The translations under genes were made by a program, and so were the position numbers. Positions 1-9,708 of a stretch of DNA of 64,000 nt are shown here, piece after piece (position 1 is the stretch's first letter; each line of letters opens with the position of its first letter). The notes beneath the pieces were generated by a model, which had not been told where the DNA came from, ran no database searches, and saw only the letters and a program-made list of their open reading frames with translations. Source of the DNA: Streptomyces sp. 6-11-2 (lineage in GTDB: Bacteria; Actinomycetota; Actinomycetes; Streptomycetales; Streptomycetaceae); NCBI RefSeq assembly GCF_006540305.1, contig NZ_BJOR01000001.1, forward strand, positions 5,952,001 to 6,016,000, written 5' to 3'.

Positions 1-339
1 ACCCCCATCGAGCCGTACGAGGACCTGCTTCCCGAGCTCGACATGCTCCTGATCATGACGGTGGAGCCGGGCTTCGGCGGCCAGGCCTTCCTCGACATCA
101 TGCTGCCCAAGATCCGCCGCACCCGGGAGCTGATCGGCAAGCACGGCCTCCAGCTGTGGCTGCAGGTCGACGGCGGAGTGTCGGCCTCGACGATCGAGCG
201 GTGCGCGGAGGCGGGCGCGGACGTGTTCGTCGCCGGCTCGGCGGTCTACGGTGCGCAGGACCCCGCCGAAGCGGTGCGAGCCCTGCGCAGTCAGGCGGAA
301 ACGGCCACCACCAAGGCGTCCTGGGCGTGCGGCCACTGA
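1..339 (+). CDS. rpe: ribulose-phosphate 3-epimerase, C-terminal part
   Basis: This is the 3' end of a gene cut by the window edge; 112 codons remain in frame 1. The product interconverts ribulose 5-phosphate and xylulose 5-phosphate in the pentose phosphate pathway. The visible TIM-barrel half carries the family signature [12 protein letters not shown], with the phosphate-contacting glycine loop, then the catalytic-Asp strand LQVDGGVS and the second phosphate loop FVAGSAVYG. The last ~15 residues form a variable tail. A 103-bp gap separates it from the sugar-type regulator downstream, which may sense a related sugar phosphate. Family assignment is secure. Confidence 0.95.
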   Translation, partial: TPIEPYEDLLPELDMLLIMTVEPGFGGQAFLDIMLPKIRRTRELIGKHGLQLWLQVDGGVSASTIERCAEAGADVFVAGSAVYGAQDPAEAVRALRSQAETATTKASWACGH

Positions 340-442
340 ACAACGGCTGAGTGAACGGCTCCCCAGCAGGGCTGATCAAGCGCGCAGGATCTGCAAGGAT
401 GAACGGTGAATCCAGAATGTGAACAGCAGTGAGGAGATCGCC

Positions 443-1462
443 GTGTCGGGTATGTCGGCGGGCCGGTCAGCCATGCGGATGGGACCCGCTGAGCTGGTGC
501 AGGCGGCGGCCATGGCCCGCCGTTTCTACCTCGAGGGCAAATCGAAGATCCAGATCGCCGAGGAGTTCGGCGTCAGCCGCTTCAAGGTGGCCCGGGTCCT
601 GGAGACCGCTCTCGAACGGGATCTCGTGCGCATCGAGATCCGCGTGCCGGCCGAGCTGGACGCCGAGCGCTCCGACGCGCTCCGCGCCCGCTACGGCCTC
701 AGGCACGCCGTCGTGGTCGAGTCCCCGGCCGAGGCAGAGGAGACGCCCGACCCCGAGAACCTCGGCGAAGTAGCCGCCGATCTGCTCGGCGAGCTCGTCG
801 ACGAGGGAGACGTGCTGGGTCTGGCCTGGGGCCGTTCCACCATCCACATGGCGGCGGCCCTGAACCGGCTGCCGCCCTGCACGGTGGTGCAGCTGACGGG
901 GGTGTACGACGCCGGGACCTCCGAGCGCGGCTCGGTGGAGGCCGTGCGCCGCGCCGCCCAGGTCTCGGGGGGCGACGCCCACCCCATCTACGCGCCGATG
1001 CTGCTGCCGGACGCGGCCACCGCTGCGGCGCTGCGGCACCAGACCGGGATCGCACGCGCCTTCGAGTACTTCGACAAGGTCACGGTCGCCTGTGTGTCCA
1101 TCGGTTCCTGGGAGCCGGGCATCTCGACGGTGCACGACATGCTCAGCGACGAGGAGCGGGCCCACTACGCCTCGCTCGGCGTCTCCGCCGAGATGGCCGC
1201 GCACCTGTTCGACGCCGAGGGCCGCCGGATCGGGCGGGACCTGGGGGAGCGGTGCATCACGGTCAAGGCCGACCAGCTGCGCCGTATCCCCGAGGTCGTC
1301 GCGATCGCGGGCGGGCAGCGCAAGGCGGCGGCGATCGACGCGGTGCTGCGGTCCGGCCTGGTCACCAGCCTGGTCACGGACACCTCGGCCGCGGACTACC
1401 TGATGACGGCGGGCCCCGCCCCCAGGCCGGCTCTCAACAGGGCGGACCCGGACGGCCCCTGA
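443..1462 (+). CDS. SorC/DeoR-type sugar-binding transcriptional regulator
   Basis: A 339-residue regulator. The N-terminal helix-turn-helix (motif KSKIQIAEEFGVSRFKVARV) is followed by a ~260-residue SorC-type effector domain. That domain has the signature GLAWGRST, which binds phosphorylated sugars in this family, and a C-terminal AIAGGQRKAAAIDAVLRSG helix region. I chose GTG443 because GAGGAG lies 6 bases upstream. An in-frame GTG at 419 would add eight residues but has no clear Shine-Dalgarno. The gene follows rpe in the same direction, so a pentose-phosphate effector is plausible but not shown. The regulated genes are unknown. Confidence 0.85.
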   Translation: MSGMSAGRSAMRMGPAELVQAAAMARRFYLEGKSKIQIAEEFGVSRFKVARVLETALERDLVRIEIRVPAELDAERSDALRARYGLRHAVVVESPAEAEETPDPENLGEVAADLLGELVDEGDVLGLAWGRSTIHMAAALNRLPPCTVVQLTGVYDAGTSERGSVEAVRRAAQVSGGDAHPIYAPMLLPDAATAAALRHQTGIARAFEYFDKVTVACVSIGSWEPGISTVHDMLSDEERAHYASLGVSAEMAAHLFDAEGRRIGRDLGERCITVKADQLRRIPEVVAIAGGQRKAAAIDAVLRSGLVTSLVTDTSAADYLMTAGPAPRPALNRADPDGP

Positions 1463-1499
1463 CGAGTCCGCGCGGGACGGCCGTGGGAGCATCGACGGC

Positions 1500-1901
1500 A
1501 TGCTGCTGCGGTTCGTCCCCCGTGTGCTCGCGGGGCTCCTCGTCACGCTCGCCGTCCTTCTGACGGGCTGCTCGCCCTCCGGGCCGGGCGGTTCCGACCC
1601 CTCAGCCCCGTCGTGGGCCCATGGGATGGCCACGATCAGTCAGTCCCGGCTGCCGGCCGAGGCCCGGCAGACCCTGGCCCTCGTCGACAAGGGCGGCCCC
1701 TATCCGTACCGGCAGGACAACACCGTGTTCGGCAATTTCGAGGGGCGGCTGCCCAAGGAGCCGCGCGGCTACTACCACGAGTACACGGTGCGGACCCCGG
1801 GGTCGCGCGACCGCGGAGCCAGGCGCATCGTCACCGGCCGGGGCGGGGAGTTCTACTACACCGATGATCACTACAACACGTTCCGGGCGGTGCTGAGATG
1901 A
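1500..1901 (+). CDS. lipoprotein guanyl-specific ribonuclease (RNase Sa/N1 fold)
   Basis: A 133-residue protein with a signal peptide ending in a lipobox (LLTGC, Cys24), so it is predicted to be anchored outside the membrane rather than freely released. The remainder aligns by eye with Streptomyces RNase Sa: GPYPYRQD, the catalytic Glu94 in YYHEYTV, Arg105 and Arg109 in the RGARRI stretch, and the general acid His124 in TDDHY. All active-site residues are therefore present. The two cysteines that form the disulfide in secreted RNase Sa are missing. It should cleave single-stranded RNA after guanosine. It overlaps the barstar-like gene by 4 bases, the usual arrangement of an RNase with its cytoplasmic inhibitor. 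Confidence 0.9.
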   Translation: MLLRFVPRVLAGLLVTLAVLLTGCSPSGPGGSDPSAPSWAHGMATISQSRLPAEARQTLALVDKGGPYPYRQDNTVFGNFEGRLPKEPRGYYHEYTVRTPGSRDRGARRIVTGRGGEFYYTDDHYNTFRAVLR

Positions 1902-2227
1902 GCGAAGACCTGGCGGGCCGGGTCGTGGTCACGCTGGACCTCGACGGTGTCACGGACAAGGCGGGGCTGATGGACCGGGTCGCCCGTGCCCTCTCACTGC
2001 CCGGCTGGTTCGGCCGGAACTGGGACGCGCTGGCCGACAGCCTCGGCGACGAGACCCTCTGGCCGGCGGAGGCCGCGGAGCGCGGGATGCTGATCGTGGT
2101 ACGGGGCTGGCAGGCGTACGCGCAGGCCAGGCCGGAGGAGTGGGAGATCGCCGAGGAGGTCTTCGCCGCCTCGGTGGACGGCCGGCCGGCCCTGGACGTC
2201 GCCCTCGCGCTTGGAGGTTCCTCCTAG
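1898..2227 (+). CDS. barstar-family ribonuclease inhibitor
   Basis: A 109-residue cytoplasmic protein of typical barstar length. The signature helix GWFGRNWDALADSLGD contains Asp43 and Asp47, which correspond to barstar Asp35 and Asp39, the residues that plug the RNase active site. The later segment GMLIVVRGWQAYA matches the strand after the binding helix. The start ATG overlaps the RNase stop (ATGA), so the two are translationally coupled. It should protect the producer from the RNase encoded just upstream before export. It could instead inhibit an incoming enzyme, but the overlap argues for a cognate pair. Confidence 0.9.
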   Translation: MSEDLAGRVVVTLDLDGVTDKAGLMDRVARALSLPGWFGRNWDALADSLGDETLWPAEAAERGMLIVVRGWQAYAQARPEEWEIAEEVFAASVDGRPALDVALALGGSS

Positions 2228-3802
<1,575 letters not shown>

Positions 3803-3834
3803 GCCGCCGAGTCCCGAGAAGTGATCCACCGACA

Positions 3835-4287
3835 GTGCTGAACGATCTCGACGAACGCATCGTGCACGCCCTCGCCGAGGACGCCCGCCGCTCCTACGCG
3901 GACATCGGGCAGCTGGTCGGCCTGTCCGCGCCCGCCGTGAAGCGGCGCGTGGACCGGCTGCGCGCCACCGGGGCCATCACCGGTTTCACCGTCCGGGTCG
4001 ACCCGGCGGCACTCGGCTGGGAGACCGAGGGGTTCGTCGAGATCTACTGCCGGCGCCACACCTCGCCGGAGACGATCCAGCGCGGCCTCGAGCGCTACCA
4101 GGAGGTCGTGTCCGCCTCCACCGTCACCGGTGAGGCGGACGCGATCGTCCAGGTCTTCGCCGCCGACATGCGGCACTTCGAGAGGGTCCTGGAGCGGATC
4201 GCCGGCGAGCCGTTCGTGGAACGGACGAAGTCCGTGCTGGTGCTCTCGCCCCTGCTGCGCCGCTTCTCCTCCGGCGCGCCGGGCTGA
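3835..4287 (+). CDS. Lrp/AsnC-family transcriptional regulator
   Basis: 150 residues: an N-terminal winged helix-turn-helix (LNDLDERIVHALAEDARRSY through APAVKRRVDRLRA) and a C-terminal RAM/ACT-like ligand domain (FVEIYCRRH, VTGEADAIVQVF). GTG3835 starts the protein exactly at the conserved LDERIVHAL helix and lies 32 bases after guaB1, so the two may be cotranscribed. The reading frame stays open far upstream inside guaB1, but that part is a shadow. It converges with the SRPBCC gene, with only 7 bases between the stops. An amino-acid effector is typical of the family; the target is unknown. Confidence 0.85.
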   Translation: MLNDLDERIVHALAEDARRSYADIGQLVGLSAPAVKRRVDRLRATGAITGFTVRVDPAALGWETEGFVEIYCRRHTSPETIQRGLERYQEVVSASTVTGEADAIVQVFAADMRHFERVLERIAGEPFVERTKSVLVLSPLLRRFSSGAPG

Positions 4288-4294
4288 CCCGCCG

Positions 4295-4753
4295 TCAGGC
4301 GGACCGGCGGCCGACCGCAGACAGCAGGCGCCGCATGCCCATCGCATGCCCGCCCGTGGCGATCACCAGCCGCCGGTAGAGGCCGCCGGCCGGGCCGGGG
4401 AAGGCGGCCCGGGTCTCGGCGCGCAGCCGCGAACGCCCGGGACCGGCCGGTTCGAGGCGGAACGTCAGCGCGTACGACGAGAAGCGATGGCGTCCGGTGA
4501 GCACCAGCTCCCGGCCCGTGTCGGCGGCGACCACCCGGAACCCGGGGAGAGTCGAGCCCTCCGCGAAGGGACGTGGTCCGGCCGCCGCACGGTCGGCGCA
4601 TCCGACCAGGCGGGCGTAACGGGCCGCGCCGGAACCGCAGAACGATTCCTCCAGCGCGGCGCCGAGCCCGCGCCACACGGCGTCGGTGTCCGCCGCGACG
4701 ACGGTCGTGTGCTCGTCGACGTACGGCAGCGCGGTGATTCCGGCGACATCCAT
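4295..4753 (-). CDS. SRPBCC/START-like small protein of unknown function
   Basis: A 152-residue protein that begins at the ATG complementary to 4751-4753, behind a strong AAGGGGG Shine-Dalgarno. The pattern of an N-terminal helix and strand (TTVVAADTDAVWRGLGAAL), a middle antiparallel stretch (GRELVLTGRHRFSSYALTFRLEP, RSRLRAETRAAFPG) and a long C-terminal helix (GGLYRRLVIATGGHAMGMRRLL) fits the SRPBCC hydrophobic-ligand fold. The gene starts 11 bases after the stop of the GntR regulator on the same strand, so they form a small operon. No ligand can be assigned. Confidence 0.65.
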   Translation of the reverse strand: MDVAGITALPYVDEHTTVVAADTDAVWRGLGAALEESFCGSGAARYARLVGCADRAAAGPRPFAEGSTLPGFRVVAADTGRELVLTGRHRFSSYALTFRLEPAGPGRSRLRAETRAAFPGPAGGLYRRLVIATGGHAMGMRRLLSAVGRRSA

Positions 4754-4764
4754 GAAGGCCCCCT

Positions 4765-5505
4765 TCAGCCGGCCGTCTTGCGTGCCAGGGCGTTGTTCCC
4801 TATCGAATTGTGCACGCTGAAGCTCACCGCGTCCGGACGGTAGCGGTCGTCCGACCACTCCACCGGGCGCCCCTCGCGGGTCGTCGTCACCCGGCGGACC
4901 CGCAGCAGCGGGCTCGTGCGGCGGATGCCGAGCAGTTCGGCGTCCTGGGCGCCCGCCGCGACCGCGTCGATGAGGTGTTCGCCATAGGCGAAGACCAGGC
5001 CGGTGTCCTCGTAGAGCCGTTGGGTGACGGACGCGCAGTCGGGCTCGATCGCCTCGACGGCGGGGGCGACCCAGCCGGCGTACACGGTCCGCTCCACCAG
5101 GACCGGCTCGCCGTCCAGTCCGCGTACCCGAAGAACGTGCAACACCGGTGAGCCCTCGTCCAGTTGGAGCCGGACGGCGTCCTCCTGGGTCGCCGGGCGG
5201 TACTCCTGGGCCACCACACGCCCCGTCGCCTCCCGCCCCATGGCGCGGGCCCACTGGGCGAAGCTGCGCAGTTCGGCGAAGCTCTGGCTGCGGCGGCTGG
5301 CCAGTACGACCCGGCGGGCGCCCTGCCGGGAGCCGATCAGCCCCTCGGCGGTGAGGGCCGCGACGGCCTGGCGGACCGTACCGCGTGCGACGCCGTACTC
5401 GGCGGCCAGGGCCGTCTCGGTCGGCAGCCGGCTGCCGACCGTGTACTCCTCGTGGTCGATGGCACGCCGCAGGGCGTCGGCGATCTCCTCGTGTCGTGCC
5501 GTCAT
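4765..5505 (-). CDS. GntR-family (HutC type) transcriptional regulator with UTRA domain
   Basis: 246 residues: an N-terminal GntR winged helix (residues about 1-70; GSRLPTETALAAEYGVARGTVRQAV) followed by a UTRA effector domain (about 90-235; VLHVLRVRGLDGEPVLVERTVYAG, GRPVEWSDDRYRPD). It is divergent from a binding-protein-dependent uptake operon that starts 211 bases away. A perfect 7+7-bp inverted repeat in that gap has the symmetry expected of a HutC operator, so the protein very likely represses the uptake operon. Phosphonate, sugar-phosphate and histidine systems all use this class; the effector is unknown. Confidence 0.88.
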   Translation of the reverse strand: MTARHEEIADALRRAIDHEEYTVGSRLPTETALAAEYGVARGTVRQAVAALTAEGLIGSRQGARRVVLASRRSQSFAELRSFAQWARAMGREATGRVVAQEYRPATQEDAVRLQLDEGSPVLHVLRVRGLDGEPVLVERTVYAGWVAPAVEAIEPDCASVTQRLYEDTGLVFAYGEHLIDAVAAGAQDAELLGIRRTSPLLRVRRVTTTREGRPVEWSDDRYRPDAVSFSVHNSIGNNALARKTAG

Positions 5506-5656
5506 GCTTCCCCTCTGAGTCGACAGCTGTGCACAGCGTAGGCAGCCTAATCGAGTTTCAGCGTCGATCCCGGCGGACGGAACTGTGCAGGCGAAGGGCC
5601 TTGGAGGTTTGGTCGGCGTTCATGTTCAGGACATCATCGACGGGCGTACTGAGGTC

Positions 5657-5674
5657 AACTTGTTCAGACAAGTT
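5657..5674. promoter_or_regulatory. palindromic operator candidate for the GntR regulator
   Basis: Perfect inverted repeat AACTTGT-N4-ACAAGTT in the space between the GntR gene and the substrate-binding protein gene, 42 bases before the GTG start of the latter. The symmetry and the TTGT...ACAA core match HutC-subfamily operators. It shares 12 of 16 positions with the DasR consensus but differs at the central bases of each arm. Confidence 0.7.
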
Positions 5675-5716
5675 CTCCGCTCTGCCTCACCCCTCGTGCG
5701 CACCCCTGGAGAGACC

Positions 5717-6874
5717 GTGACCGTGTCCTTGCCGAGAACTGCCCTCCTGGGCGGCCCCCTCGCCGTCGTCGCCGCGCTCGCCCTGAGCGCCTGCGGCGCC
5801 GCCCCCGACAAGGCGTCGGCCACCGCCGACGGCAGGAGCGCCGCCACCGCCACCTCCGCCGCCGACTTCGGCGGGATGGACGCGCTGGTCGCGGCGGCCA
5901 AGAAGGAGGGCAAGCTGCACGCCATCGCGCTGCCCCGCGACTGGGCCAACTACGGCGCCCTGATCGACGACTTCGAGAAGAAGTACGGCATCAAGATCGA
6001 GGTCGAGAACCCGGACGGCTCCAGCCAGGACGAGATCAACGCCGTCACCTCCCGCAAGGGCCAGGACCGCGCCCCGGACGTACTGGACCTCGGCAGCTCC
6101 TTCGCACTCAGCGCCGCCGAACAGGGCCTGCTCGCCGGGTACAAGGTGGTCGCGTTCGACGACATCCCCGCCGGCCAGAAGGACCCGCAGGCCCGCTGGT
6201 ACAACGACTACGGCGGCTACGTCTCCATCGGCTGCGACGCCAAGCGGGTCAAGGAGTGCCCGACCACCTTCAAGGACCTGCTCAAGCCGGAGTACAAGGG
6301 GCAGGTCGCCCTCAACGGCAACCCGACCAAGGCCGGCGCGGCCTTCGGCGGCGTCTACGCGGCCGCCCTCGCCGCCGGCGGCTCCTTCGACGACATCCAG
6401 CCCGGCATCGACTTCTTCGCCAAGCTGAAGAAGAACGGCAACTTCACTCCCGTCGAGTCCACCCCCGCCACCGTCGAGCAGGGCGAGACACCGATCAGCA
6501 TCGACTGGGACTACCTCAACGCCGGGTACGCCGACGAGTTCAAGTCCAAGGGTGTGGACTGGAAGGTGGCCGTCCCCGCCGACGGCCGGTACGCCCAGTA
6601 CTACTCCCAGGCCATCAACAAGGACGCCCCGCACCCGGCCGCCGCGCGGCTGTGGCAGGAGTACCTCTACAGCGCCGAGGGCCAGAACCTGTGGCTCAAG
6701 GGCTACGCCCGCCCGGTCCTGATGCCCGCCATGGAGAAGGCCGGCACCCTCGACCAGGCCGCCGCCACCAAGCTGCCGGAGGTCGACGGCACACCCGCCT
6801 TCCCGTCCGAGGCCCAGCAGAGCAAGGCCAAGGACGTTCTCGCGCAGGGCTGGGGGAAGGCCGTCTCCGGATGA
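5717..6874 (+). CDS. ABC transporter substrate-binding lipoprotein (Fe3+/2-aminoethylphosphonate-like class)
   Basis: 385 residues from GTG5717, which has GGAG five bases upstream. A longer open frame back to 5585 lacks signal-peptide logic. The product is exported and lipid-anchored: a hydrophobic segment ends in a LSAC lipobox (Cys26). The mature part is a periplasmic-binding-protein type 2 fold, seen in PDVLDLGSSFALSAAEQGLL, the hinge strand GYVSIGCDAKR, the TFKDLLKPEYKGQVAL block and ISIDWDYLNAGY. This layout is typical of binding proteins for iron, spermidine or phosphonates. It heads an operon of two permeases and an ATPase with 4- to 13-base overlaps. The substrate is uncertain; the terminal phosphatase gene suggests a phosphorylated organic compound. 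Confidence 0.88.
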   Translation: MTVSLPRTALLGGPLAVVAALALSACGAAPDKASATADGRSAATATSAADFGGMDALVAAAKKEGKLHAIALPRDWANYGALIDDFEKKYGIKIEVENPDGSSQDEINAVTSRKGQDRAPDVLDLGSSFALSAAEQGLLAGYKVVAFDDIPAGQKDPQARWYNDYGGYVSIGCDAKRVKECPTTFKDLLKPEYKGQVALNGNPTKAGAAFGGVYAAALAAGGSFDDIQPGIDFFAKLKKNGNFTPVESTPATVEQGETPISIDWDYLNAGYADEFKSKGVDWKVAVPADGRYAQYYSQAINKDAPHPAAARLWQEYLYSAEGQNLWLKGYARPVLMPAMEKAGTLDQAAATKLPEVDGTPAFPSEAQQSKAKDVLAQGWGKAVSG

Positions 6875-7767
6875 CCACCGCCCTCACGCGGGCGGACGTG
6901 GCGCCCGCCGCTTCGGTGAAGCGGCGGCGCCGCGCCCCGGGATGGCTCGCCGTCGTCCCTCTGCTCGCCTTCACCGCACTCGCCTTCGGGCTGCCCGCCC
7001 TGGCGATGCTGAACGGCGCGTTCAGCGTCCAGGATCCGGGGACGGGCGCCGAGTCCCACACCACGGACAACCTGACGACCTCCCTGCGCGGCGCCTACCT
7101 GACCGCCCTGCTCGGCAGCGTCAAGCTGTCCGCCGTCGCCGCCGGGCTCGCGGCCCTGCTCGGGCTGCCGCTCGCGCAGGCGGTCGTGACCTCCCGCTCC
7201 CGGGTGCTGCGCGAGGCCGTGCTCACCGCCTCCGGGGTGCTCGCCAACTTCGGCGGCGTCCCGCTGGCGTTCGCCTTCGTCGCCACCCTCGGCAACGCCG
7301 GTGTGCTGACCCGGCACCTGGGCCTGACCGAGAAGGGCTGGGACCTGTACAGCTTCTGGGGCCTGGTGATCGTCTACCTGTACTTCCTGATCCCGCTGAT
7401 GGTGCTCACCATCACCCCCGCGCTGGACGGCCTGCGCTCCCAGTGGCGGGAGGCGGCGCGGAACAACGGCGCCACGGCCGTGCAGTACTGGCGGCACGTC
7501 GCCCTGCCCGTCCTCGCGCCGTCCCTGCTCGGCGGGCTGGTCCTGCTCTTCGGCAGCGCCTTCGCCGCCTACGCCACCGCCGCCGCCATGGTCGGCAGCT
7601 CGGTGCCGCTGGTCACCCTGCAGATCGCCGACGCCCTCTCCGGCAACGTGCTGGTCGGCCAGGAGCACGTGGCCCTCGCCCTCAGCCTCGACATGGTCCT
7701 GGTGGCGGGCCTGGTCATGGCCGTGTACCTGCCCCTGCAACGCCGGAGCGCCCGATGGCTCGCCTGA
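6871..7767 (+). CDS. ABC transporter permease 1 (CysTW/PotB-like)
   Basis: 298-residue integral membrane protein with about six transmembrane helices. The first spans roughly residues 25-46 (LAVVPLLAFTALAFGLPALAM). The binding-protein-dependent transport signature EAARNNGATAVQYWRHVALPVLAPSLLGG, which contacts the ATPase, lies at about residue 195. The ATG overlaps the stop of the binding-protein gene (ATGA), so the true start is 6871 rather than further upstream. It pairs with permease 2 to form the channel. Similar permease pairs occur in 2-aminoethylphosphonate and ferric uptake systems. Confidence 0.88.
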   Translation: MTTALTRADVAPAASVKRRRRAPGWLAVVPLLAFTALAFGLPALAMLNGAFSVQDPGTGAESHTTDNLTTSLRGAYLTALLGSVKLSAVAAGLAALLGLPLAQAVVTSRSRVLREAVLTASGVLANFGGVPLAFAFVATLGNAGVLTRHLGLTEKGWDLYSFWGLVIVYLYFLIPLMVLTITPALDGLRSQWREAARNNGATAVQYWRHVALPVLAPSLLGGLVLLFGSAFAAYATAAAMVGSSVPLVTLQIADALSGNVLVGQEHVALALSLDMVLVAGLVMAVYLPLQRRSARWLA

Positions 7768-8570
7768 ACCCATGGCGGTGGGCCGTCCTCGGTCTCGCCG
7801 CGCTGTACTTCCTGATCCCGCTGGCCGCGTCCGTGGTGTTCACGGTCGACGTGCCCGGCCGGGGCGTCACCTTCGACGCCTACACGCGGATCGTCTCCAC
7901 CGAGGGCTTCGTCCCCAGCCTGCTGCTGTCGCTGCAACTGGCCGCCGCCACCATCGCCGTCGTGCTGCTGCTGATGGTCCCCGCCATGGTCGCGCTCCGG
8001 CTCGGCGCGCCCCGGCTGCGGCCCGTCGTCGAAGTGGTGTGCCTGCTGCCGCTGGTCGTGCCGCCGATCGCGTACGTCGCGGGGATCGCGACCGTGCTGA
8101 AGTGGGGACCCGAGCACCTGTCCCGCACCCCGCTGTTCCAGACGTTCGTGGCCCTGCAGGATCCGGACTTCCCCGTCGTGCTCGTCCTCGCCTACGTCGT
8201 ACTGGCGCTGCCCTTCGTGTACCGGGCCCTGGACTCCGGGCTCCGCGCGATCGACGTGCGGACCCTCGTCGAGGCCGCCCGCAGTTGTGGCGCCTCCTGG
8301 CCGCAGGCACTGATCCGGTCCGTGCTGCCCAATCTGCGCGGGGCGCTGCTGAACGCCGCCTTCCTCACCCTGGCGCTGGTCCTCGGCGAGTTCACCGTGG
8401 CCCAGCTGCTGGGTTTCCGGCCCTTCGCCGTGTGGATCTTCAGCATCGGCGGCTCGCAGGCCCAGATGTCCGTCGCCGTCTCCGTGCTCAGTCTCCTCGT
8501 GACCTGGGCACTGCTTCTCGCGCTCGCCGGTGCCGGCGGACGCACCCGAACCGCTTCGTCCCGGGGATGA
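7755..8570 (+). CDS. ABC transporter permease 2
   Basis: 271 residues with six predicted membrane helices, beginning with WRWAVLGLAALYFLIPLAASVVF cut by the N-terminus. The EAA loop EAARSCGASWPQALIRSVLPNLRGAL, for docking on the ATP-binding protein, lies near residue 175. ATG7755 overlaps the end of permease 1 by 13 bases. It is the PotC/PhnV-like partner of the heterodimeric channel. Nothing in the sequence identifies the substrate. Confidence 0.88.
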   Translation: MARLNPWRWAVLGLAALYFLIPLAASVVFTVDVPGRGVTFDAYTRIVSTEGFVPSLLLSLQLAAATIAVVLLLMVPAMVALRLGAPRLRPVVEVVCLLPLVVPPIAYVAGIATVLKWGPEHLSRTPLFQTFVALQDPDFPVVLVLAYVVLALPFVYRALDSGLRAIDVRTLVEAARSCGASWPQALIRSVLPNLRGALLNAAFLTLALVLGEFTVAQLLGFRPFAVWIFSIGGSQAQMSVAVSVLSLLVTWALLLALAGAGGRTRTASSRG

Positions 8571-8573
8571 ACC

Positions 8574-9656
8574 ATGACCGCCACCACCCTTGAGAAGGCC
8601 GCCACGACGCAGGCCGCCACCATCGAATTCCGTGGGCTGCGCCGGGAGTTCGGCGCCACGGTCGCCCTCGGCGGACTCGACCTGAGCGTGCGGCCGGGGG
8701 AGTTCCTGGCGCTGCTCGGGCCCTCCGGCTGCGGCAAGACCACCGCGCTGCGCATGCTCGCCGGGTTCGAACACCCCGACTCCGGTGAGGTGCTGGTGGA
8801 CGGCGCCGACGTCACCCGGGTCCCGGCCCATCGCCGCGACGCCGGGATGGTCTTCCAGTCGTACAGTCTCTTCCCGCACCTGAGCGCCCGCGACAACGTC
8901 GCCTTCGGACTGCGGATGCGCAAGGTGCGGACGGCCGAACGCCGTTCCCGTGCCGCCGAGTTGCTGGAGCTGGTCGGCCTCGCCGACAAGGGCGACCGAT
9001 TCCCGCACCAGCTCTCCGGCGGTCAGCAGCAGCGGATCGCGCTGGCCCGCGCGCTCGCCCTGCGCCCCCGGGTCCTGCTCCTCGACGAGCCGCTGTCGGC
9101 CCTCGACGCCAAGGTCCGGCTGACCCTGCGCGAGGAGATCCGCAGGCTCCAGCAGGAGCTCGGCATCACCACCCTGTTCGTGACGCACGACCAGGAGGAG
9201 GCCCTGTCGATCGCCGACCGGGTCGCCGTGATGCGCGCCGGGCGGCTCGAACAATGCGCGCCTCCGGCCGAGTTGTACGGCCGCCCCGCGACCGCCTTCG
9301 TCGCCGAGTTCGTCGGCACGATGAGCCGGATCCCGGGCCGGCTGTCCGACGGCGGCGTCGAGGTGCTCGGACAGCGGCTGCCGGTCGACGGCCCGGCTCC
9401 CGCCGCGAGCGAGGTGGACGTGCTCGTGCGGCCCGAGGCCGTCCAGGTGCGGGCGACCGAGGACGGCGGCGCGCGGGTGGTCGCCACCGCCTTCCTCGGC
9501 GCGACCGTCCGGATCACCGTCCGGCTGGCGGACGCCACCGAGGTCAAGGCCGACCTGCCCGCGCACGAAGCCGCCGGGCTCGCGGCAGGCACCGCCGTGA
9601 ACGTGTCGCTGCCCGAGCGGCCCGTCCTCGTGGCAGAACGCCCGAACAGGTCGTGA
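8574..9656 (+). CDS. ABC transporter ATP-binding protein with C-terminal TOBE-like domain
   Basis: 360 residues. Walker A GPSGCGKTT sits at about 49-57, the Q-loop at QSYSLFPH, the signature LSGGQQQR at about 147-154, Walker B VLLLDEPLSALD at about 167-178 and the H-loop in FVTHDQEEA. The last ~100 residues (DVLVRPEAVQVRATEDGG onward) form the TOBE-like regulatory domain of PotA/FbpC/PhnT-type ATPases. The start is 3 bases after permease 2. It energises the transporter in the cytoplasm and completes a five-gene set with the HAD-EEP hydrolase 52 bases downstream. Confidence 0.92.
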   Translation: MTATTLEKAATTQAATIEFRGLRREFGATVALGGLDLSVRPGEFLALLGPSGCGKTTALRMLAGFEHPDSGEVLVDGADVTRVPAHRRDAGMVFQSYSLFPHLSARDNVAFGLRMRKVRTAERRSRAAELLELVGLADKGDRFPHQLSGGQQQRIALARALALRPRVLLLDEPLSALDAKVRLTLREEIRRLQQELGITTLFVTHDQEEALSIADRVAVMRAGRLEQCAPPAELYGRPATAFVAEFVGTMSRIPGRLSDGGVEVLGQRLPVDGPAPAASEVDVLVRPEAVQVRATEDGGARVVATAFLGATVRITVRLADATEVKADLPAHEAAGLAAGTAVNVSLPERPVLVAERPNRS

Positions 9657-9708
9657 GGCGCCGGCCGTGAGCCGCCAGCCCTGAAGAACCGGTCCCGAAG
9701 AACCCGCT

